Positions 49,626-60,016 of a stretch of DNA of 64,000 bases are shown here, piece after piece. The translations under genes and the position numbers were made by a program. The DNA is from Halothiobacillus sp. (lineage in GTDB: Bacteria > Pseudomonadota > Gammaproteobacteria > Halothiobacillales > Halothiobacillaceae), in contig JAGXIF010000031.1 in the NCBI GenBank assembly GCA_024635755.1, positions 1-64,000 of the forward strand. Reading direction: 5' to 3'. Every line of letters starts with the position of its first letter. Position 1 is the stretch's first letter. Below the pieces are notes generated by a model. The model did no database searches, had not been told where the DNA came from, and worked only from the letters and a program-made list of their open reading frames with translations.

Positions 49626-50237
49626 TTACTGAACGGTGCCCTGCGTGGTGACTTCCACGCGGCGGTTCTGGGCGCGACCTTCGCGAGTCTGGTTGCTCGC
49701 GACCGGTTGGGATTCGCCCATACCGACGGTTTCGATCTTGTCGGCCGGAATGCCCTTGTCGGCAAGGTATTCCTTGACAGTGGCGGCGCGACGCTCGGAC
49801 AGACCCTGATTGTACTCGTCGGTGCCGATGGCGTCGGTGTGACCGACCACTTCGACCTTGGCGACGGAGTTCAGGTCGCCCATGTCTCGTACCAAGGCGT
49901 CGAGGGTGCTCTTGCCTTCCGGCTTGAGGTTTGACTTGTCGAAGTCGAAGTACGTGTCAGCCTCGAGGGTGACCGTCTTCATTTGCGGTGCCGGAGGCGG
50001 CTCGACCACCGGCTTGGGGGCCGGCTCGGCTTGGGCAATCAGTTCCGGGTTACAGGCTGCGATCGCGGTTTCTGCGTTCAGGGTGCCGTGGTTGTTATGC
50101 AGGCACGTGCCGTGGCCGGTCATGACCGGGTTGCCAGCACTGTTGAACACGTAGGGGGACTGGCCCCCGGCGAAGGTCTGGCCAGAGAAGGCAAACGTGG
50201 CTGCAACGGAGGCAGCGAGCACGGTCATTTTCTTCAT
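49626..50237 (-). CDS. OmpA-family outer membrane/peptidoglycan-binding protein
   Basis: The 203-residue product has a signal peptide (MTVLAASVAATFAFSGQTFA), a short N-terminal region, a Pro-rich linker (EPAPKPVVEPPPAPQ) and a C-terminal OmpA domain (YFDFDKSNLKPEGKSTLDAL, VVGHTDAIGTDEYNQGLSER, GESQPVASNQTREGRAQNRR) with the peptidoglycan-binding Asp and Arg. No beta-barrel is present, so it is anchored by peptidoglycan contact only. AGGAGAT precedes the ATG. Confidence 0.9.
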   Translation of the reverse strand: MKKMTVLAASVAATFAFSGQTFAGGQSPYVFNSAGNPVMTGHGTCLHNNHGTLNAETAIAACNPELIAQAEPAPKPVVEPPPAPQMKTVTLEADTYFDFDKSNLKPEGKSTLDALVRDMGDLNSVAKVEVVGHTDAIGTDEYNQGLSERRAATVKEYLADKGIPADKIETVGMGESQPVASNQTREGRAQNRRVEVTTQGTVQ

Positions 50238-50485
50238 CTGTGAAATCTCCTTGTTTCTTCTGAGGTCAGAGATGACTTAAGTATCGCTAACTAGGGTGTA
50301 GCGGGATTCAGGTCCAGCATTGGTCGAATCTCTATGGGGATACTAGTCGTCCATTCGCGTAAAGTGCAAAAAACGCTGTGTTGGCTTGCTGTTTTGGCCA
50401 GTAAACGTCTGCGTGGGGTGCGTGTCGAGTCATTTTCCATGGCTAACCGCCCAGTTACCAGTGTGGCGTATCGAGGAGAGTTGGT

Positions 50486-51523
50486 TTGCTTAAGGCACTG
50501 ATGTACAAGGACAAAAATCTTTATGTTCTTGACCAGCGGCTGCTGCCGCACCAGGAGTCCTGGCTTTGTTGCGGGGATGCAACGGATGTGGTGAAAATGA
50601 TTAGGGACATGGCGGTCAGAGGGGCGCCTGCGATTGGAATTGCCGCGGCCTATGGCTATTTGCTGGCGGCGCGGCAACTTGCCGAGGCAGGCGGATCGGT
50701 CACGGCGCACGCGCTCGAGGGGGCCTATGAAGAACTGGCCGCCGCGCGCCCGACGGCAGTCAATCTGGTCTGGGCGCTGAATCGCATGGCCCGTAGCTTG
50801 ATGAATGTCGCGGCGGATGCCCCGTCTGCCGAACGGGTTTGTCTTCTGGAGGCCGAGGCGCAATCCATCCACCAGCAGGATCTAGTGGCGAATCTTGCCA
50901 TGAGTCAGGCCGGAGCCAGCCTGATTGCCGCCGGGCAGTCGGTTCTGACCCATTGCAATACCGGCGCACTGGCGACAGGCGGGCAGGGGACGGCCCTGGG
51001 CGTGATTCGCGATGCCTGGGCCGCCGGCCGGATAAAGGGCGTCTTTGTCGACGAGACCCGCCCATGGCTGCAGGGTGCCCGTCTGACCGCCTGGGAACTG
51101 CAGCAGGAGTCGATTCCGTATCACCTGATCTGTGACAGCGCCGCGGCGAGCGTGCTGGCGAGCGGCAAGGTGGGGTGGGTGATCGTCGGGGCGGATCGGG
51201 TCGCGGCCAATGGCGATGTCGCCAACAAGATCGGCACCTATTCGTTGGCCGTTCTGGCTCGGCATCACGGCGTGAAGTTCATGGTGGTCGCCCCCCTGGC
51301 CACGCTGGATCGGGATTGTCCGGACGGCAGTCAGATCGAGATCGAGCAGCGTCCGGCCGACGAGGTGCGGGCCTTGGCGGGCCAACCGGTGGCGCCAGCC
51401 GGGGCGCCGGTCCACAACCCCGCCTTCGATGTCACCCCGGCCAAGTTGATTGACGCGCTGGTGACCGAAGCCGGCGTGGTGCGCCATCTTGACAGGGACG
51501 GCATCCAGCGATTGTTCGCTTGA
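50486..51523 (+). CDS. mtnA: S-methyl-5-thioribose-1-phosphate isomerase
   Basis: MtnA converts methylthioribose-1-phosphate to methylthioribulose-1-phosphate in methionine salvage. The 345-residue protein shows RGAPAIGIAAAYGYLLAAR, LTHCNTGALATGGQGTALG (Cys catalytic region), the GADRVAANGDVANKIGTYSL signature and HGVKFMVVAPLATLD. A TTG at 50486 behind GAGGAGAG is likely the start; ATG 50501 is the alternative. gyrA follows, as in Pseudomonas. Confidence 0.94.
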   Translation: MLKALMYKDKNLYVLDQRLLPHQESWLCCGDATDVVKMIRDMAVRGAPAIGIAAAYGYLLAARQLAEAGGSVTAHALEGAYEELAAARPTAVNLVWALNRMARSLMNVAADAPSAERVCLLEAEAQSIHQQDLVANLAMSQAGASLIAAGQSVLTHCNTGALATGGQGTALGVIRDAWAAGRIKGVFVDETRPWLQGARLTAWELQQESIPYHLICDSAAASVLASGKVGWVIVGADRVAANGDVANKIGTYSLAVLARHHGVKFMVVAPLATLDRDCPDGSQIEIEQRPADEVRALAGQPVAPAGAPVHNPAFDVTPAKLIDALVTEAGVVRHLDRDGIQRLFA

Positions 51524-51725
51524 TGGGCGGCGAGCCGGACCGCGCTGCCGGGGGCGGGCATTGTGGTAAGATAACGCGGTTTGCCGGCACCCTTTGCGGT
51601 GCCGTCGCGTTTGGGATCTCCGGCGCACGCCATGACGCCTCGCGTCAGGTCCGCGACCGGCGTCGGCGTGCGCAGCGCGCCGTCAACGGAACAACCAGGA
51701 CACTCGTGGGTATCAGGACACTCGA

Positions 51726-54299
51726 ATGACTCAGTTCGCTCAAGAAATTTTCCCGGTCAATCTCGAAGACGAGATGCGACAGTCATACCTCGACTACGCC
51801 ATGAGCGTAATCGTGGGTCGCGCCCTGCCGGATGCCCGAGACGGCCTCAAGCCGGTACACCGCCGGGTCCTCTACGCCATGCGCGAACTGGGCAACGAGT
51901 GGAACAAGCCCTACAAGAAGTCCGCGCGTGTCGTGGGTGATGTCATCGGTAAGTATCACCCGCACGGGGATTCGGCGGTCTACGACGCGCTGGTGCGCAT
52001 GGCGCAGGATTTTTCCATGCGCAAGATGCTGATCGACGGGCAGGGCAACTTCGGCTCGGTCGACGGCGATGCCCCGGCCGCGATGCGTTACACCGAAGTG
52101 CGCATGGCGAAGATCGCCCACGAGCTGCTTGCCGACATCGACAAGGAAACCGTCGACTTCATCGACAACTACGATGGCTCCGAGTCCGAGCCGCAGGTCC
52201 TGCCGGCGCAGTTCCCCAACCTGCTGGTCAACGGCTCGTCGGGCATCGCCGTGGGCATGGCCACCAATATCCCGCCGCACAACCTCGGCGAAGTCCTGGA
52301 TGCCACCATCGCCCTGATCGATGACCCGGACGTCAACGACGAGGACCTGCTTTCCCTGGTCCCCGCGCCGGATTTTCCCACCGCGGGGATCATCAATGGC
52401 GCGGCCGGTCTGCGCGATGCCTACCTTACCGGCCGCGGCCGGTGCGTCATGCGGGCCCGGACCGATTTCGAGGACAGCGACAAGAGTGACAAGACCTCGA
52501 TCGTCGTCACCGAGCTGCCCTATCAGGTTAACAAGGCGCGCCTGATCGAGCGGATCGCCGAGCTGGTGCGCGACAAGAAGATCGACGGCATTTCCGGTCT
52601 GCGGGACGAATCCGACAAGGATGGCATGCGGATCGTCATCGAGCTCAAGCGCGGCGAGATGCCGGACGTGCTGCTCAACAACCTCTACCAGCAGACCCAG
52701 TTGCAGAGCGTGTTCGGCATCAACATGGTGGCGCTGATCGATGGCCAGCCGCGCACGGTTGGTCTGCGCGAGATTCTCAACGTCTTTCTGCGTCACCGCC
52801 GCGAGGTGGTCACGCGCCGCACGATCTACAAGCTGCGCAAGGCGCGCGAGCGGGCCCACATTCTCGAAGGCCTGGCCGTCGCCTTGGCGAACATCGACCC
52901 GATGATCGCGGTGATCAAGTCCGCCCCCACCCCGGCCGAGGCCCGGGCCAAGTTGCTGGAGACCACCTGGGAGGCGGGTGTGGTGCGCACCATGCTCGAG
53001 AAGGCCGACGCGCGCGCCTCGCGCCCGGAGACCCTGGGCGACGAGTTCGGTCTGCAGGGCGACGGCAACTATCGTCTCTCGTCCGAGCAGGCGCAGGCGA
53101 TTCTCGACATGCGTCTCAACCGTCTGACCGCCCTCGAACAGGACAAGATCGTCGATGAGTACGCCGAGCTGCTCGAGCGCATTTTCGATCTGCTCGACAT
53201 CCTGCGTTCCGAAGAGCGTCTGATGCGGGTGATCCGTGAAGAGTTGATCCGGATCAAGGACGAGTATGCCGATTCGCGGCGCACCGAGATCATCGTCGAC
53301 TACGAAGACCTCTCCATGGAGGACCTGATCGCCGAGGAAGACCGCGTGGTCACGCTTTCACGCGAGGGCTACATCAAGACCCAGTCGCTGACCGACTATC
53401 GCAGTCAGCGCCGCGGCGGACGCGGCAAGTCCTCGACCCGCATGAAGGACGAGGACGTCATCGAACAGCTGCTGGTGGCCAGCACCCACGCCTGGGTGCT
53501 GATGTTCACCAACTACGGTCGGGTCTACTGGCGCAAGGTCTACCAGTTGCCGCAGGGCGCCCGTGGCGCCCGCGGCCGGCCGGTGGTCAATGTGCTGCCG
53601 TTGCAGGAAGGCGAGCGCATCAACACCATGCTCTCCATCCGCGAGTTCGTCGAGGACCACTACATCTTCTTCGCCACCCGGAACGGCCAGGTGAAGAAGA
53701 CGCCGCTGCTCGACTTCTCGCGTCCGCGCCAGGCGGGCATCATCGCCATCGACCTGCGCGAGGGCGATCGCCTGATCGGTGCGGCGCTCACCGATGGCAG
53801 CCGCGAGATCATGCTGTTCACCAACGCCGGCAAGGCGACCCGCTTTGTCGAGAGCGACGTGCGCTCCATGGGGCGCACTGCGGCCGGCGTGCGTGGCATC
53901 CGGTTGCAGGAAAAACAGTTCGTGGTGTCGCTGATCGTGGTCGACGAGGGGCAGGTGCTGACCGCCACCGAGCACGGATATGGCAAGCGAACGCCGATCG
54001 AGGAGTTCCCGGCCTACAACCGCGGTGGCCAGGGCGTGATTGCGATCAACACCAGCGAACGCAATGGCGAGCTGGTCGGCGCCGTGCGCGTGTGCGAGGA
54101 GGACGAGGTGATTCTGATCTCCAACCGCGGTACACTCGTGCGCACCGAGGTCTCCCAGATTTCCTCTCTGTCGCGCAACACGCAGGGCGTGACCTTGATT
54201 CGACTGGGCAAGGACGAGCGTCTGGTCCAAGTCGAGCCGGTGGCGGCGATGGACGACGACAGCGACGAGGACGGCGAAGACCCGGCAGCGGAGGAGTGA
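51726..54299 (+). CDS. gyrA: DNA gyrase subunit A
   Basis: GyrA cuts and rejoins DNA in the gyrase A2B2 complex. The 857-residue protein has the winged-helix active-site Tyr region ([10 protein letters not shown]), the quinolone-resistance region [17 protein letters not shown] with Ser83- and Asp87-equivalents unchanged, six beta-pinwheel blades in the C-terminal part and the GyrA box QRRGGRGK near residue 560. An acidic tail ([15 protein letters not shown]) ends it. A 202-bp leader separates it from mtnA, with a possible -10 TAAGAT at 51567. Confidence 0.97.
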   Translation: MTQFAQEIFPVNLEDEMRQSYLDYAMSVIVGRALPDARDGLKPVHRRVLYAMRELGNEWNKPYKKSARVVGDVIGKYHPHGDSAVYDALVRMAQDFSMRKMLIDGQGNFGSVDGDAPAAMRYTEVRMAKIAHELLADIDKETVDFIDNYDGSESEPQVLPAQFPNLLVNGSSGIAVGMATNIPPHNLGEVLDATIALIDDPDVNDEDLLSLVPAPDFPTAGIINGAAGLRDAYLTGRGRCVMRARTDFEDSDKSDKTSIVVTELPYQVNKARLIERIAELVRDKKIDGISGLRDESDKDGMRIVIELKRGEMPDVLLNNLYQQTQLQSVFGINMVALIDGQPRTVGLREILNVFLRHRREVVTRRTIYKLRKARERAHILEGLAVALANIDPMIAVIKSAPTPAEARAKLLETTWEAGVVRTMLEKADARASRPETLGDEFGLQGDGNYRLSSEQAQAILDMRLNRLTALEQDKIVDEYAELLERIFDLLDILRSEERLMRVIREELIRIKDEYADSRRTEIIVDYEDLSMEDLIAEEDRVVTLSREGYIKTQSLTDYRSQRRGGRGKSSTRMKDEDVIEQLLVASTHAWVLMFTNYGRVYWRKVYQLPQGARGARGRPVVNVLPLQEGERINTMLSIREFVEDHYIFFATRNGQVKKTPLLDFSRPRQAGIIAIDLREGDRLIGAALTDGSREIMLFTNAGKATRFVESDVRSMGRTAAGVRGIRLQEKQFVVSLIVVDEGQVLTATEHGYGKRTPIEEFPAYNRGGQGVIAINTSERNGELVGAVRVCEEDEVILISNRGTLVRTEVSQISSLSRNTQGVTLIRLGKDERLVQVEPVAAMDDDSDEDGEDPAAEE

Positions 54300-54378
54300 T
54301 CCCCGCCGTGGCCAGGGACCGCCACTACAACGATCGGCCGGACCCGCGTTAGAAGGGGTTCGTGCCCAGAGATAGAAA

Positions 54379-54412
54379 GGCCGGGTGAGGCATCGCCCGG
54401 TCCTTGTTTTTT
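54379..54412 (+). terminator. Terminator after gyrA
   Basis: CCGGGTGA pairs with TCGCCCGG around loop GGCA and is followed by TTGTTTTTT. It lies between gyrA and serC, so the biosynthetic genes likely have separate or read-through expression. Confidence 0.82.
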
Positions 54413-54435
54413 GGTGATTTGTTCAGGAGTAGTGC

Positions 54436-55518
54436 ATGGCTCGCGTTTACAACTTCAGCGCCGGTCCGGCGATGTTGCCCACCGAGGTGCTCACCCGCGC
54501 CCGTGACGAGATGGTCGATTACCATGGCACCGGCATGTCGGTCATGGAAATGAGCCACCGCGGCAAGGAGTTCGTCGGCATTGCCGAACGGGCCGAGGCC
54601 AACCTACGCAAGCTGATGAGCATTCCGGACAACTACAAGGTGCTGTTCCTGCAGGGTGGCGCCTCCAGCCAGTTCGGCGCGATTCCGCTGAATCTGGGCA
54701 ATGGTTCCGGCAAGGCCGACTACCTCAACACCGGGCACTGGTCGGTCAAGGCGATCAAGGAAGCCAAGCGCTTCGTCGACGTCAATGTGGTCGCCGACAC
54801 CAAGCCGTCGAACTTCACCACGCTGCCGGCCGAGGGCGAGACCCAGTTCTCTGCTGATGCCGACTACGTGCACTACACCCCGAACGAGACCATCGCCGGC
54901 GTCGAGTTTCCCTACATCCCGGACACCGGCGACGTGCCGCTGGTCGCGGACATGTCCTCGACCATCCTGTCGCGCCCGATTGACGTCTCCAAGTTCGGCG
55001 TCATCTATGCCGGTGCGCAGAAGAACATCGGCCCGGCCGGGCTGACCATCGTCATCGTCCGCGACGACCTGCTGGGCAAGTCGCGCGAAAACACCCCGGC
55101 GATGCTGGACTGGGCCACCCAGGCCGAGGCCGATTCCATGTTCAATACCCCGCCGACCTACGCCTGGTACGTGGCCGGCCTGGTGTTCGAGCACCTGCTG
55201 GCCAACGGCGGCCTCGAGGCGATGGGCAAGATCAACCAGCGCAAGGCGGAGAAGCTCTACGCGGCCATCGACGACAACCCGTTCTACAGCAACCCGGTCG
55301 AGCCCCAGTATCGCTCCTGGATGAACGTGCCGTTCATGCTGGCCGACGATGCGCTCGACAAGACTTTCCTCGAAGAGGCCGGTCGTCAGGGCCTGGTCAC
55401 GCTCAACGGCCACCGCTCGGTGGGCGGCATGCGTGCCAGCATCTACAACGCCATGCCCGAGGCCGGCGTGGATGCGCTGACCCACTTCATGAGCGATTTT
55501 GCCAAGCGTCACGGCTGA
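54436..55518 (+). CDS. serC: Phosphoserine aminotransferase
   Basis: SerC makes phosphoserine from 3-phosphohydroxypyruvate and glutamate; it also works in pyridoxine synthesis. The 360-residue PLP enzyme starts VYNFSAGPAMLP, has LFLQGGASSQFGAIPLN and the PLP lysine in IYAGAQKNIGPAGL, and ends NGHRSVGGMRASIYNAMP. It precedes serA, the enzyme that supplies its substrate. Confidence 0.96.
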   Translation: MARVYNFSAGPAMLPTEVLTRARDEMVDYHGTGMSVMEMSHRGKEFVGIAERAEANLRKLMSIPDNYKVLFLQGGASSQFGAIPLNLGNGSGKADYLNTGHWSVKAIKEAKRFVDVNVVADTKPSNFTTLPAEGETQFSADADYVHYTPNETIAGVEFPYIPDTGDVPLVADMSSTILSRPIDVSKFGVIYAGAQKNIGPAGLTIVIVRDDLLGKSRENTPAMLDWATQAEADSMFNTPPTYAWYVAGLVFEHLLANGGLEAMGKINQRKAEKLYAAIDDNPFYSNPVEPQYRSWMNVPFMLADDALDKTFLEEAGRQGLVTLNGHRSVGGMRASIYNAMPEAGVDALTHFMSDFAKRHG

Positions 55519-55566
55519 GCCAGAGACTTGCCGCGACCGATAGACAGTCGATTTAAAGGACCGGAC

Positions 55567-56730
55567 ATGTACAAGATTCATACCCTCAACGCGATTTCCA
55601 ACAAAGGCCTCGAACGCCTGCCGACCGACCAGTACGACATCGGTGCCGACCTGAATGCCGCCGATGCCATCCTGGTGCGCTCGGCCAAGATGCACGATAT
55701 GGACCTGTCGAAGTCCCTGCTGGCCATCGGCCGGGCCGGCGCCGGCGTCAACAACGTCCCGGTGGACAAGATGACCGAGCAGGGCGTGGTCGTTTTCAAT
55801 GCCCCGGGTGCCAACGCCAACGCCGTCAAGGAGTTGGTCATTGCCGGCATGCTGATGTCGATCCGCAACATCGCCCCAGCCTGGGACTTCGCCCGCAATC
55901 TGGAAGGCTCCGATGAGGAGATCCACAAGGCGACCGAGGCCGGCAAGAAGCACTTCAAGGGCTTCGAGCTGCCGGGCCGTACCCTCGGCATCATCGGTCT
56001 GGGTGCGATCGGCGTGCGAGTGGCCAACTCGGCCAAGGCGCTGGGCATGCGCGTGATCGGCTTCGATCCGGGCATCAGCGTCGAGCGCGCCTGGGAACTG
56101 TCGCCGGACGTCCACCAGGCCGGCAGCGTCGACGAGGTCCTGGCCAAGGCCGATTTCGTCTCCCTGCACGTGCCGCTGGTCGAGCAGACCAAGGACCTGA
56201 TCAACGCCGAGCGTCTGGCGTTCATGAAGGACAATGTCGTCGTGCTCAACTTTGCCCGTGACGGCATCGTCAACGAGCAGGCCATGGTGGACGCGCTGGA
56301 CAATGGCAAGGCGCTGTCCTATGTCTGCGATTTCCCGAGCAACCTGACCAAGAACCACCCCAAGTGCCTGGCGCTGCCACACCTGGGTGCCTCCACCGAC
56401 GAGGCCGAGGACAACTGCGCGATCATGGTCGCTGAGCAGGTGCGTGATTACCTGGAGAACGGCAATATACGCAACTCGGTCAACCTGCCGCACGTCCAGA
56501 TGGCCCGCTCCGGCGCCCAGCGGATCGCGATCGCCAACCTCAACCGTCCGGACATGGTCGGCCAGATCTCGCACATTCTCGGCAAGGCCGGCGTGAACAT
56601 CGAGCACCTGGTCAACGAGTCGCGCGATCAGGTGGCCTACACCTTGCTGGACGTCGACCGGGACGTGCCGGCCGCCACCCGCGACGAGTTGGCGGCGATC
56701 GACGGCGTCCTGCGCCTGCGCCTGCTCTGA
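55567..56730 (+). CDS. serA: D-3-phosphoglycerate dehydrogenase with C-terminal ACT domain
   Basis: SerA oxidises 3-phosphoglycerate as the first step of serine synthesis. The 387-residue protein has an NAD-binding domain (GRTLGIIGLGAIGVRVANSA), the catalytic Arg region VLNFARDGIVNEQAM, His in ALPHLGASTDEAE and an ACT domain (RPDMVGQISHILGKAGVNIE). The usual catalytic Glu in a DVFPxEP stretch is replaced by CDFPSN. It is the short ACT-type form, not the long E. coli form. ATG 55567 follows AAAGGA. Confidence 0.92.
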   Translation: MYKIHTLNAISNKGLERLPTDQYDIGADLNAADAILVRSAKMHDMDLSKSLLAIGRAGAGVNNVPVDKMTEQGVVVFNAPGANANAVKELVIAGMLMSIRNIAPAWDFARNLEGSDEEIHKATEAGKKHFKGFELPGRTLGIIGLGAIGVRVANSAKALGMRVIGFDPGISVERAWELSPDVHQAGSVDEVLAKADFVSLHVPLVEQTKDLINAERLAFMKDNVVVLNFARDGIVNEQAMVDALDNGKALSYVCDFPSNLTKNHPKCLALPHLGASTDEAEDNCAIMVAEQVRDYLENGNIRNSVNLPHVQMARSGAQRIAIANLNRPDMVGQISHILGKAGVNIEHLVNESRDQVAYTLLDVDRDVPAATRDELAAIDGVLRLRLL

Positions 56731-56745
56731 TCGCCCGTCGGGCAC

Positions 56746-57891
56746 ATGGGCGGAACTGACGCCAAGGCCTCCGTGGAGTCGGCATTGCCCGACAGCCTGG
56801 ACGAGGTGCGCGTGCTGATCGACGACCTCGATCGGCAACTGCTCGAATTGCTGAGCCGCCGGGCGAGGCTGGCCGAGCAGGTCGCGCACATCAAGGAGCA
56901 GGCCCCATGCTTCGAGCCGGGGCAGTCCTTCTACCGTCCGGAGCGCGAGGCCCAGGTCCTGGCACGGATTCGTGACGAGAACCCGGGGCCGCTGGACGAT
57001 GACACCATCGCTTGGCTGTTCCGGGAAATCATGTCCGCCTGCCTCGCGCACGAGCGTCCGCTCGTGATCGCGACCCTGGGGCCCAGCGGCACGTTTTCCG
57101 AGCTCGCGGCCATCGCGGCCTTCGGTCATGGTGGCCGTGTCCAGTTCGAGCCCGGCATTCCCGAAGTGTTTCGTGCCGTCATGGCCGGCAGCGTCGATTA
57201 CGGCGTGGTGCCGCTGGAGAACTCCACCGAAGGCAGCGTGTCGGTCACGCTCGATAGCCTCGCCAGCAGCGACCTGCTGCTGTGCGGCGAGGTGGCCCTG
57301 CGGATCGATCAGCAGTTGCTGTCGCGCCGGGATGCCCCGCAGCAGCCTCGCTGCATCGTCTCCCATGCCCAGTCGCTGGCCCAGTGCCGCGAATGGCTCG
57401 ATACCCATTTTCCGGGCATCGAGCGGATCGCCGTGGCCAGCAACAGTGCCGCCGCGCAACAGGCGGCCCGCGATCCGGACGTCTTCGCCATCGGCCCCGC
57501 CTTCGCCGCCGAGCGGCATGAACTGGTGGTACGCGCGGCGGACATCCAGGACAACGTGCAGAACACCACCCGGTTTGCCGTGCTCGGTCGCGAGCCGGTG
57601 GCGGCATCGGGCAACGACAAGACGGCCCTGTTGCTCTCGGTGACCAACGAGCCGGGGGCGTTGTCGAAGCTGCTGCTGCCGCTCTCCGAGGCCGGCATCG
57701 ACGTGCTGCGGATCGAATCACGTCCGGCTCGCGATCGGGTCTGGGACTACGTGTTTTTCATCGACATCGCCGGGCATCGTGACGACCCGGACGTGACGTC
57801 GACCCTCGAGAAGCTCCGGCCGCATTGCGGTCAACTGCGGGTGCTGGGTTCCTATCCGGTGCCGGTGGTCAACTATCCCGGAGGGGCGTGA
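56746..57891 (+). CDS. pheA: Bifunctional chorismate mutase/prephenate dehydratase
   Basis: PheA turns chorismate into phenylpyruvate. The 381-residue P-protein has an N-terminal AroQ mutase domain (VLIDDLDRQLLELLSRRARL, FYRPEREAQVLARI), a dehydratase domain (ATLGPSGTFSELAAIAAFG, YGVVPLENSTEGSVSVTLD, NTTRFAVLG) and an ACT regulatory domain (SVTNEPGALSKLLLPLSEAG, IESRP) expected to bind phenylalanine. It overlaps hisC by one base. Confidence 0.96.
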   Translation: MGGTDAKASVESALPDSLDEVRVLIDDLDRQLLELLSRRARLAEQVAHIKEQAPCFEPGQSFYRPEREAQVLARIRDENPGPLDDDTIAWLFREIMSACLAHERPLVIATLGPSGTFSELAAIAAFGHGGRVQFEPGIPEVFRAVMAGSVDYGVVPLENSTEGSVSVTLDSLASSDLLLCGEVALRIDQQLLSRRDAPQQPRCIVSHAQSLAQCREWLDTHFPGIERIAVASNSAAAQQAARDPDVFAIGPAFAAERHELVVRAADIQDNVQNTTRFAVLGREPVAASGNDKTALLLSVTNEPGALSKLLLPLSEAGIDVLRIESRPARDRVWDYVFFIDIAGHRDDPDVTSTLEKLRPHCGQLRVLGSYPVPVVNYPGGA

Positions 57892-59057
57892 TGGACGATG
57901 CGCGCAAGGCGGCGACCCGCGCCCGCGGCTGCGTGGAGGCGATCAGCCCGTATGTGCCCGGCAAGCCGGCCGACGAGGTGGCGCGCGAGTACGGCGTCGA
58001 TGACGTGCTCAAGCTGGCCTCCAACGAAAACCCGCTCGGCGCGAGCCCCCGTGCCGTCGAGGCGGTCAGCGAGGGCCTGCGCGACCTGCACGTGTATCCC
58101 GACGGCAGCGGCTATCGACTCAAGCAGGCGATCGCGGCGCATTACGGTGCGCGCCCGGGGCAGATCACCCTGGGCAACGGCTCGAACGACGTGCTCGAAC
58201 TGGTGGCGCGCGCCTACCTGGAGCCGGGCAGCAACGCCGTGTTCTCCGAGCACGCCTTTGCGGTCTACGCGCTGGCCACCCAGGCGGCGGGCGCCGAGGC
58301 CAAGGTGGTGCCCGCGCGGCCGGCCGATGACCCGCACATGCCCTTCGGTGCCGACTTGGATGCGATGGCCGCGGCGGTCGACGATCACACCCGCGTCCTG
58401 TTCCTCGCCAACCCCAACAACCCGACCGGCACCTGGGTGGAGGCCGCCGAGCTGCGCGCGTTGCTCGATGCCGTGCCGCCGCAGGTGGTCGTGGTGCTCG
58501 ACGAGGCATATACCGAGTACGTCGAAGATCCGGCCTTTCCGGACGGCATCGAACTGCTCGCGCACTACCCGAACCTGGTCGTCACCCGCACCTTCTCGAA
58601 GATCTTCGGCCTGGCCGCGTTACGGGTGGGTTTCGCGCTCAGTGACCCGGCCATCGCCAGCCTGCTCGACCGCGTGCGACACCCGTTCAACGTCAACTCG
58701 CTTGCCCTGCGGGCCGCCGAAGCGGCGTTGACGGACGCGGCCTTCGTCGAGACAAGCCGGGCGGTCAATCGCGCCGGGCTGGTCCAGTGGCTGGAGGCGG
58801 CGGACGAGCACGGTTGGCAGACCATTCCCAGCCGGGCGAACTTCATCACAGTGTTCACCCCCTTTGCCGCCGGCCGCGTGTTCGAGGCCCTGCTGCGCGA
58901 GGGCGTTATCGTCCGTCCGCTCGGCGGCACCGAGGCCCATGGCGGCCTGAGCCAGGCCCTGCGGATCACTATCGGCACCGCCGAGCAGAACCGGCGCGCG
59001 ATCGAGGCGCTGGCGCGCGTGCTCGAGCGTCTGAGCCGGGAGGATCACTCGGCATGA
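57891..59057 (+). CDS. hisC: Histidinol-phosphate/aromatic aminotransferase
   Basis: The 388-residue PLP enzyme is of the HisC family: KLASNENPLGASPRAVEAVS, GNGSNDVLELVARAYLEPG, LANPNNPTGTW, VVVLDEAYTEY, RTFSKIFGLAALRVGFAL (PLP lysine) and RPLGG...LRITIGT. In the pheA-hisC-tyrA context it probably acts on aromatic amino acids as well as in histidine synthesis. GGAGGGGC precedes its ATG, which overlaps the pheA stop. Confidence 0.93.
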   Translation: MDDARKAATRARGCVEAISPYVPGKPADEVAREYGVDDVLKLASNENPLGASPRAVEAVSEGLRDLHVYPDGSGYRLKQAIAAHYGARPGQITLGNGSNDVLELVARAYLEPGSNAVFSEHAFAVYALATQAAGAEAKVVPARPADDPHMPFGADLDAMAAAVDDHTRVLFLANPNNPTGTWVEAAELRALLDAVPPQVVVVLDEAYTEYVEDPAFPDGIELLAHYPNLVVTRTFSKIFGLAALRVGFALSDPAIASLLDRVRHPFNVNSLALRAAEAALTDAAFVETSRAVNRAGLVQWLEAADEHGWQTIPSRANFITVFTPFAAGRVFEALLREGVIVRPLGGTEAHGGLSQALRITIGTAEQNRRAIEALARVLERLSREDHSA

Positions 59058-59953
59058 TGTTTCGCCGTATGGCGCTGATCGGCACGGGCCTGATCGGTGG
59101 GTCGCTGGCGCTGGCCCTGCGTGACAAGGGTGAGGTGGGCGAGGTGGTGGGTTTTAGCCGTCGACTGGAGACGCGCCTGACCGCCGAGCGCCTGGGCCTG
59201 ATCGACCGACCCGCCGACAGCCTCGCCGAGGCCGTGTCCGGGGCCGACCTGGTTTTTCTGGCCACGCCGGTCAAGGCCATGGACGCGCTGCTCGCCGAGC
59301 TGGCCCACTGCCTGCCGGCGGACGCCCTGATCACGGACGGCGGCAGCGTCAAGGGGGCCGTGGTCGAGCGGGCGCGGGCGCACCTGTCGCCGGCGCAGCT
59401 GGCGCGGTTCATCCCGGGTCATCCGATCGCCGGGCGCGAGCATAGCGGTCCCGAGGCGGCCACGGCCGATCTGTATCGCGGCCACCGTGTGATCCTCACG
59501 CCCATCGAGGAGAATGCGCCGGCGGATGTCGCGCGCATCGAGTCGATGTGGCGGTGCGTGGGCGCGCGGATCGAGCGCCTGGACGTGGCCCACCACGATC
59601 ACGTCCTCGCGGCGACCTCGCACCTGCCGCACGCGGCCGCGTTCGCCATGGTCTCGGCGCTGTCGCGCCTGGCCGAGCGTTACGAGGTGTTTCGTTATGC
59701 CGCCGGCGGGTTTCGCGACTTCACCCGCATCGCAAGTTCCGACCCGGTGATGTGGCGCGACATCTGCCTCGACAACCGCCACGAACTGCTCGGCATGCTG
59801 GACCACTATCGCGAGGAGCTCGACGGCCTGCGCGCGATGCTCGCCGACGGGCAGGGCGAGGCGCTGGAGGCCTACTTTGCCGAGGCCAAGGCGGTGCGCG
59901 ATGCGCTTTACCCGACGGCCGAATTCGACGACCGGCCGGACGAGGCCAGCTGA
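59054..59953 (+). CDS. tyrA: Prephenate (or arogenate) dehydrogenase
   Basis: TyrA makes 4-hydroxyphenylpyruvate from prephenate with NAD(P). The 299-residue product has a Rossmann motif (MALIGTGLIGGSLALALRD), LVFLATPVKAMDALL, ITDGGSVKGAVVERA, PGHPIAGREHSGPEAA, catalytic His in ATSHLPHAAAFAMV and GGFRDFTRIASSDPVMWRD. It overlaps hisC by 4 bp. It is a stand-alone dehydrogenase, without mutase or ACT domain. Confidence 0.95.
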   Translation: MMFRRMALIGTGLIGGSLALALRDKGEVGEVVGFSRRLETRLTAERLGLIDRPADSLAEAVSGADLVFLATPVKAMDALLAELAHCLPADALITDGGSVKGAVVERARAHLSPAQLARFIPGHPIAGREHSGPEAATADLYRGHRVILTPIEENAPADVARIESMWRCVGARIERLDVAHHDHVLAATSHLPHAAAFAMVSALSRLAERYEVFRYAAGGFRDFTRIASSDPVMWRDICLDNRHELLGMLDHYREELDGLRAMLADGQGEALEAYFAEAKAVRDALYPTAEFDDRPDEAS

Positions 59954-60016
59954 GTTGGTCGAGTTGTCCCGTCGTTATCGATACCCATTTCCCCCAACCA
60001 GTCGGATGACCGCGCC

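Noticed and set aside
51549-51572. Sigma70 promoter for gyrA
   Set aside because: A fair -10 (TAAGAT at 51567) is present, but no -35 hexamer at proper spacing could be supported.
54604-57519. 971-codon open frame on the minus strand across serC, serA and pheA
   Set aside because: It lies antisense to three well-recognised genes in high-GC DNA, where codon bias keeps opposite frames open. Its translation is low-complexity and matches nothing known.
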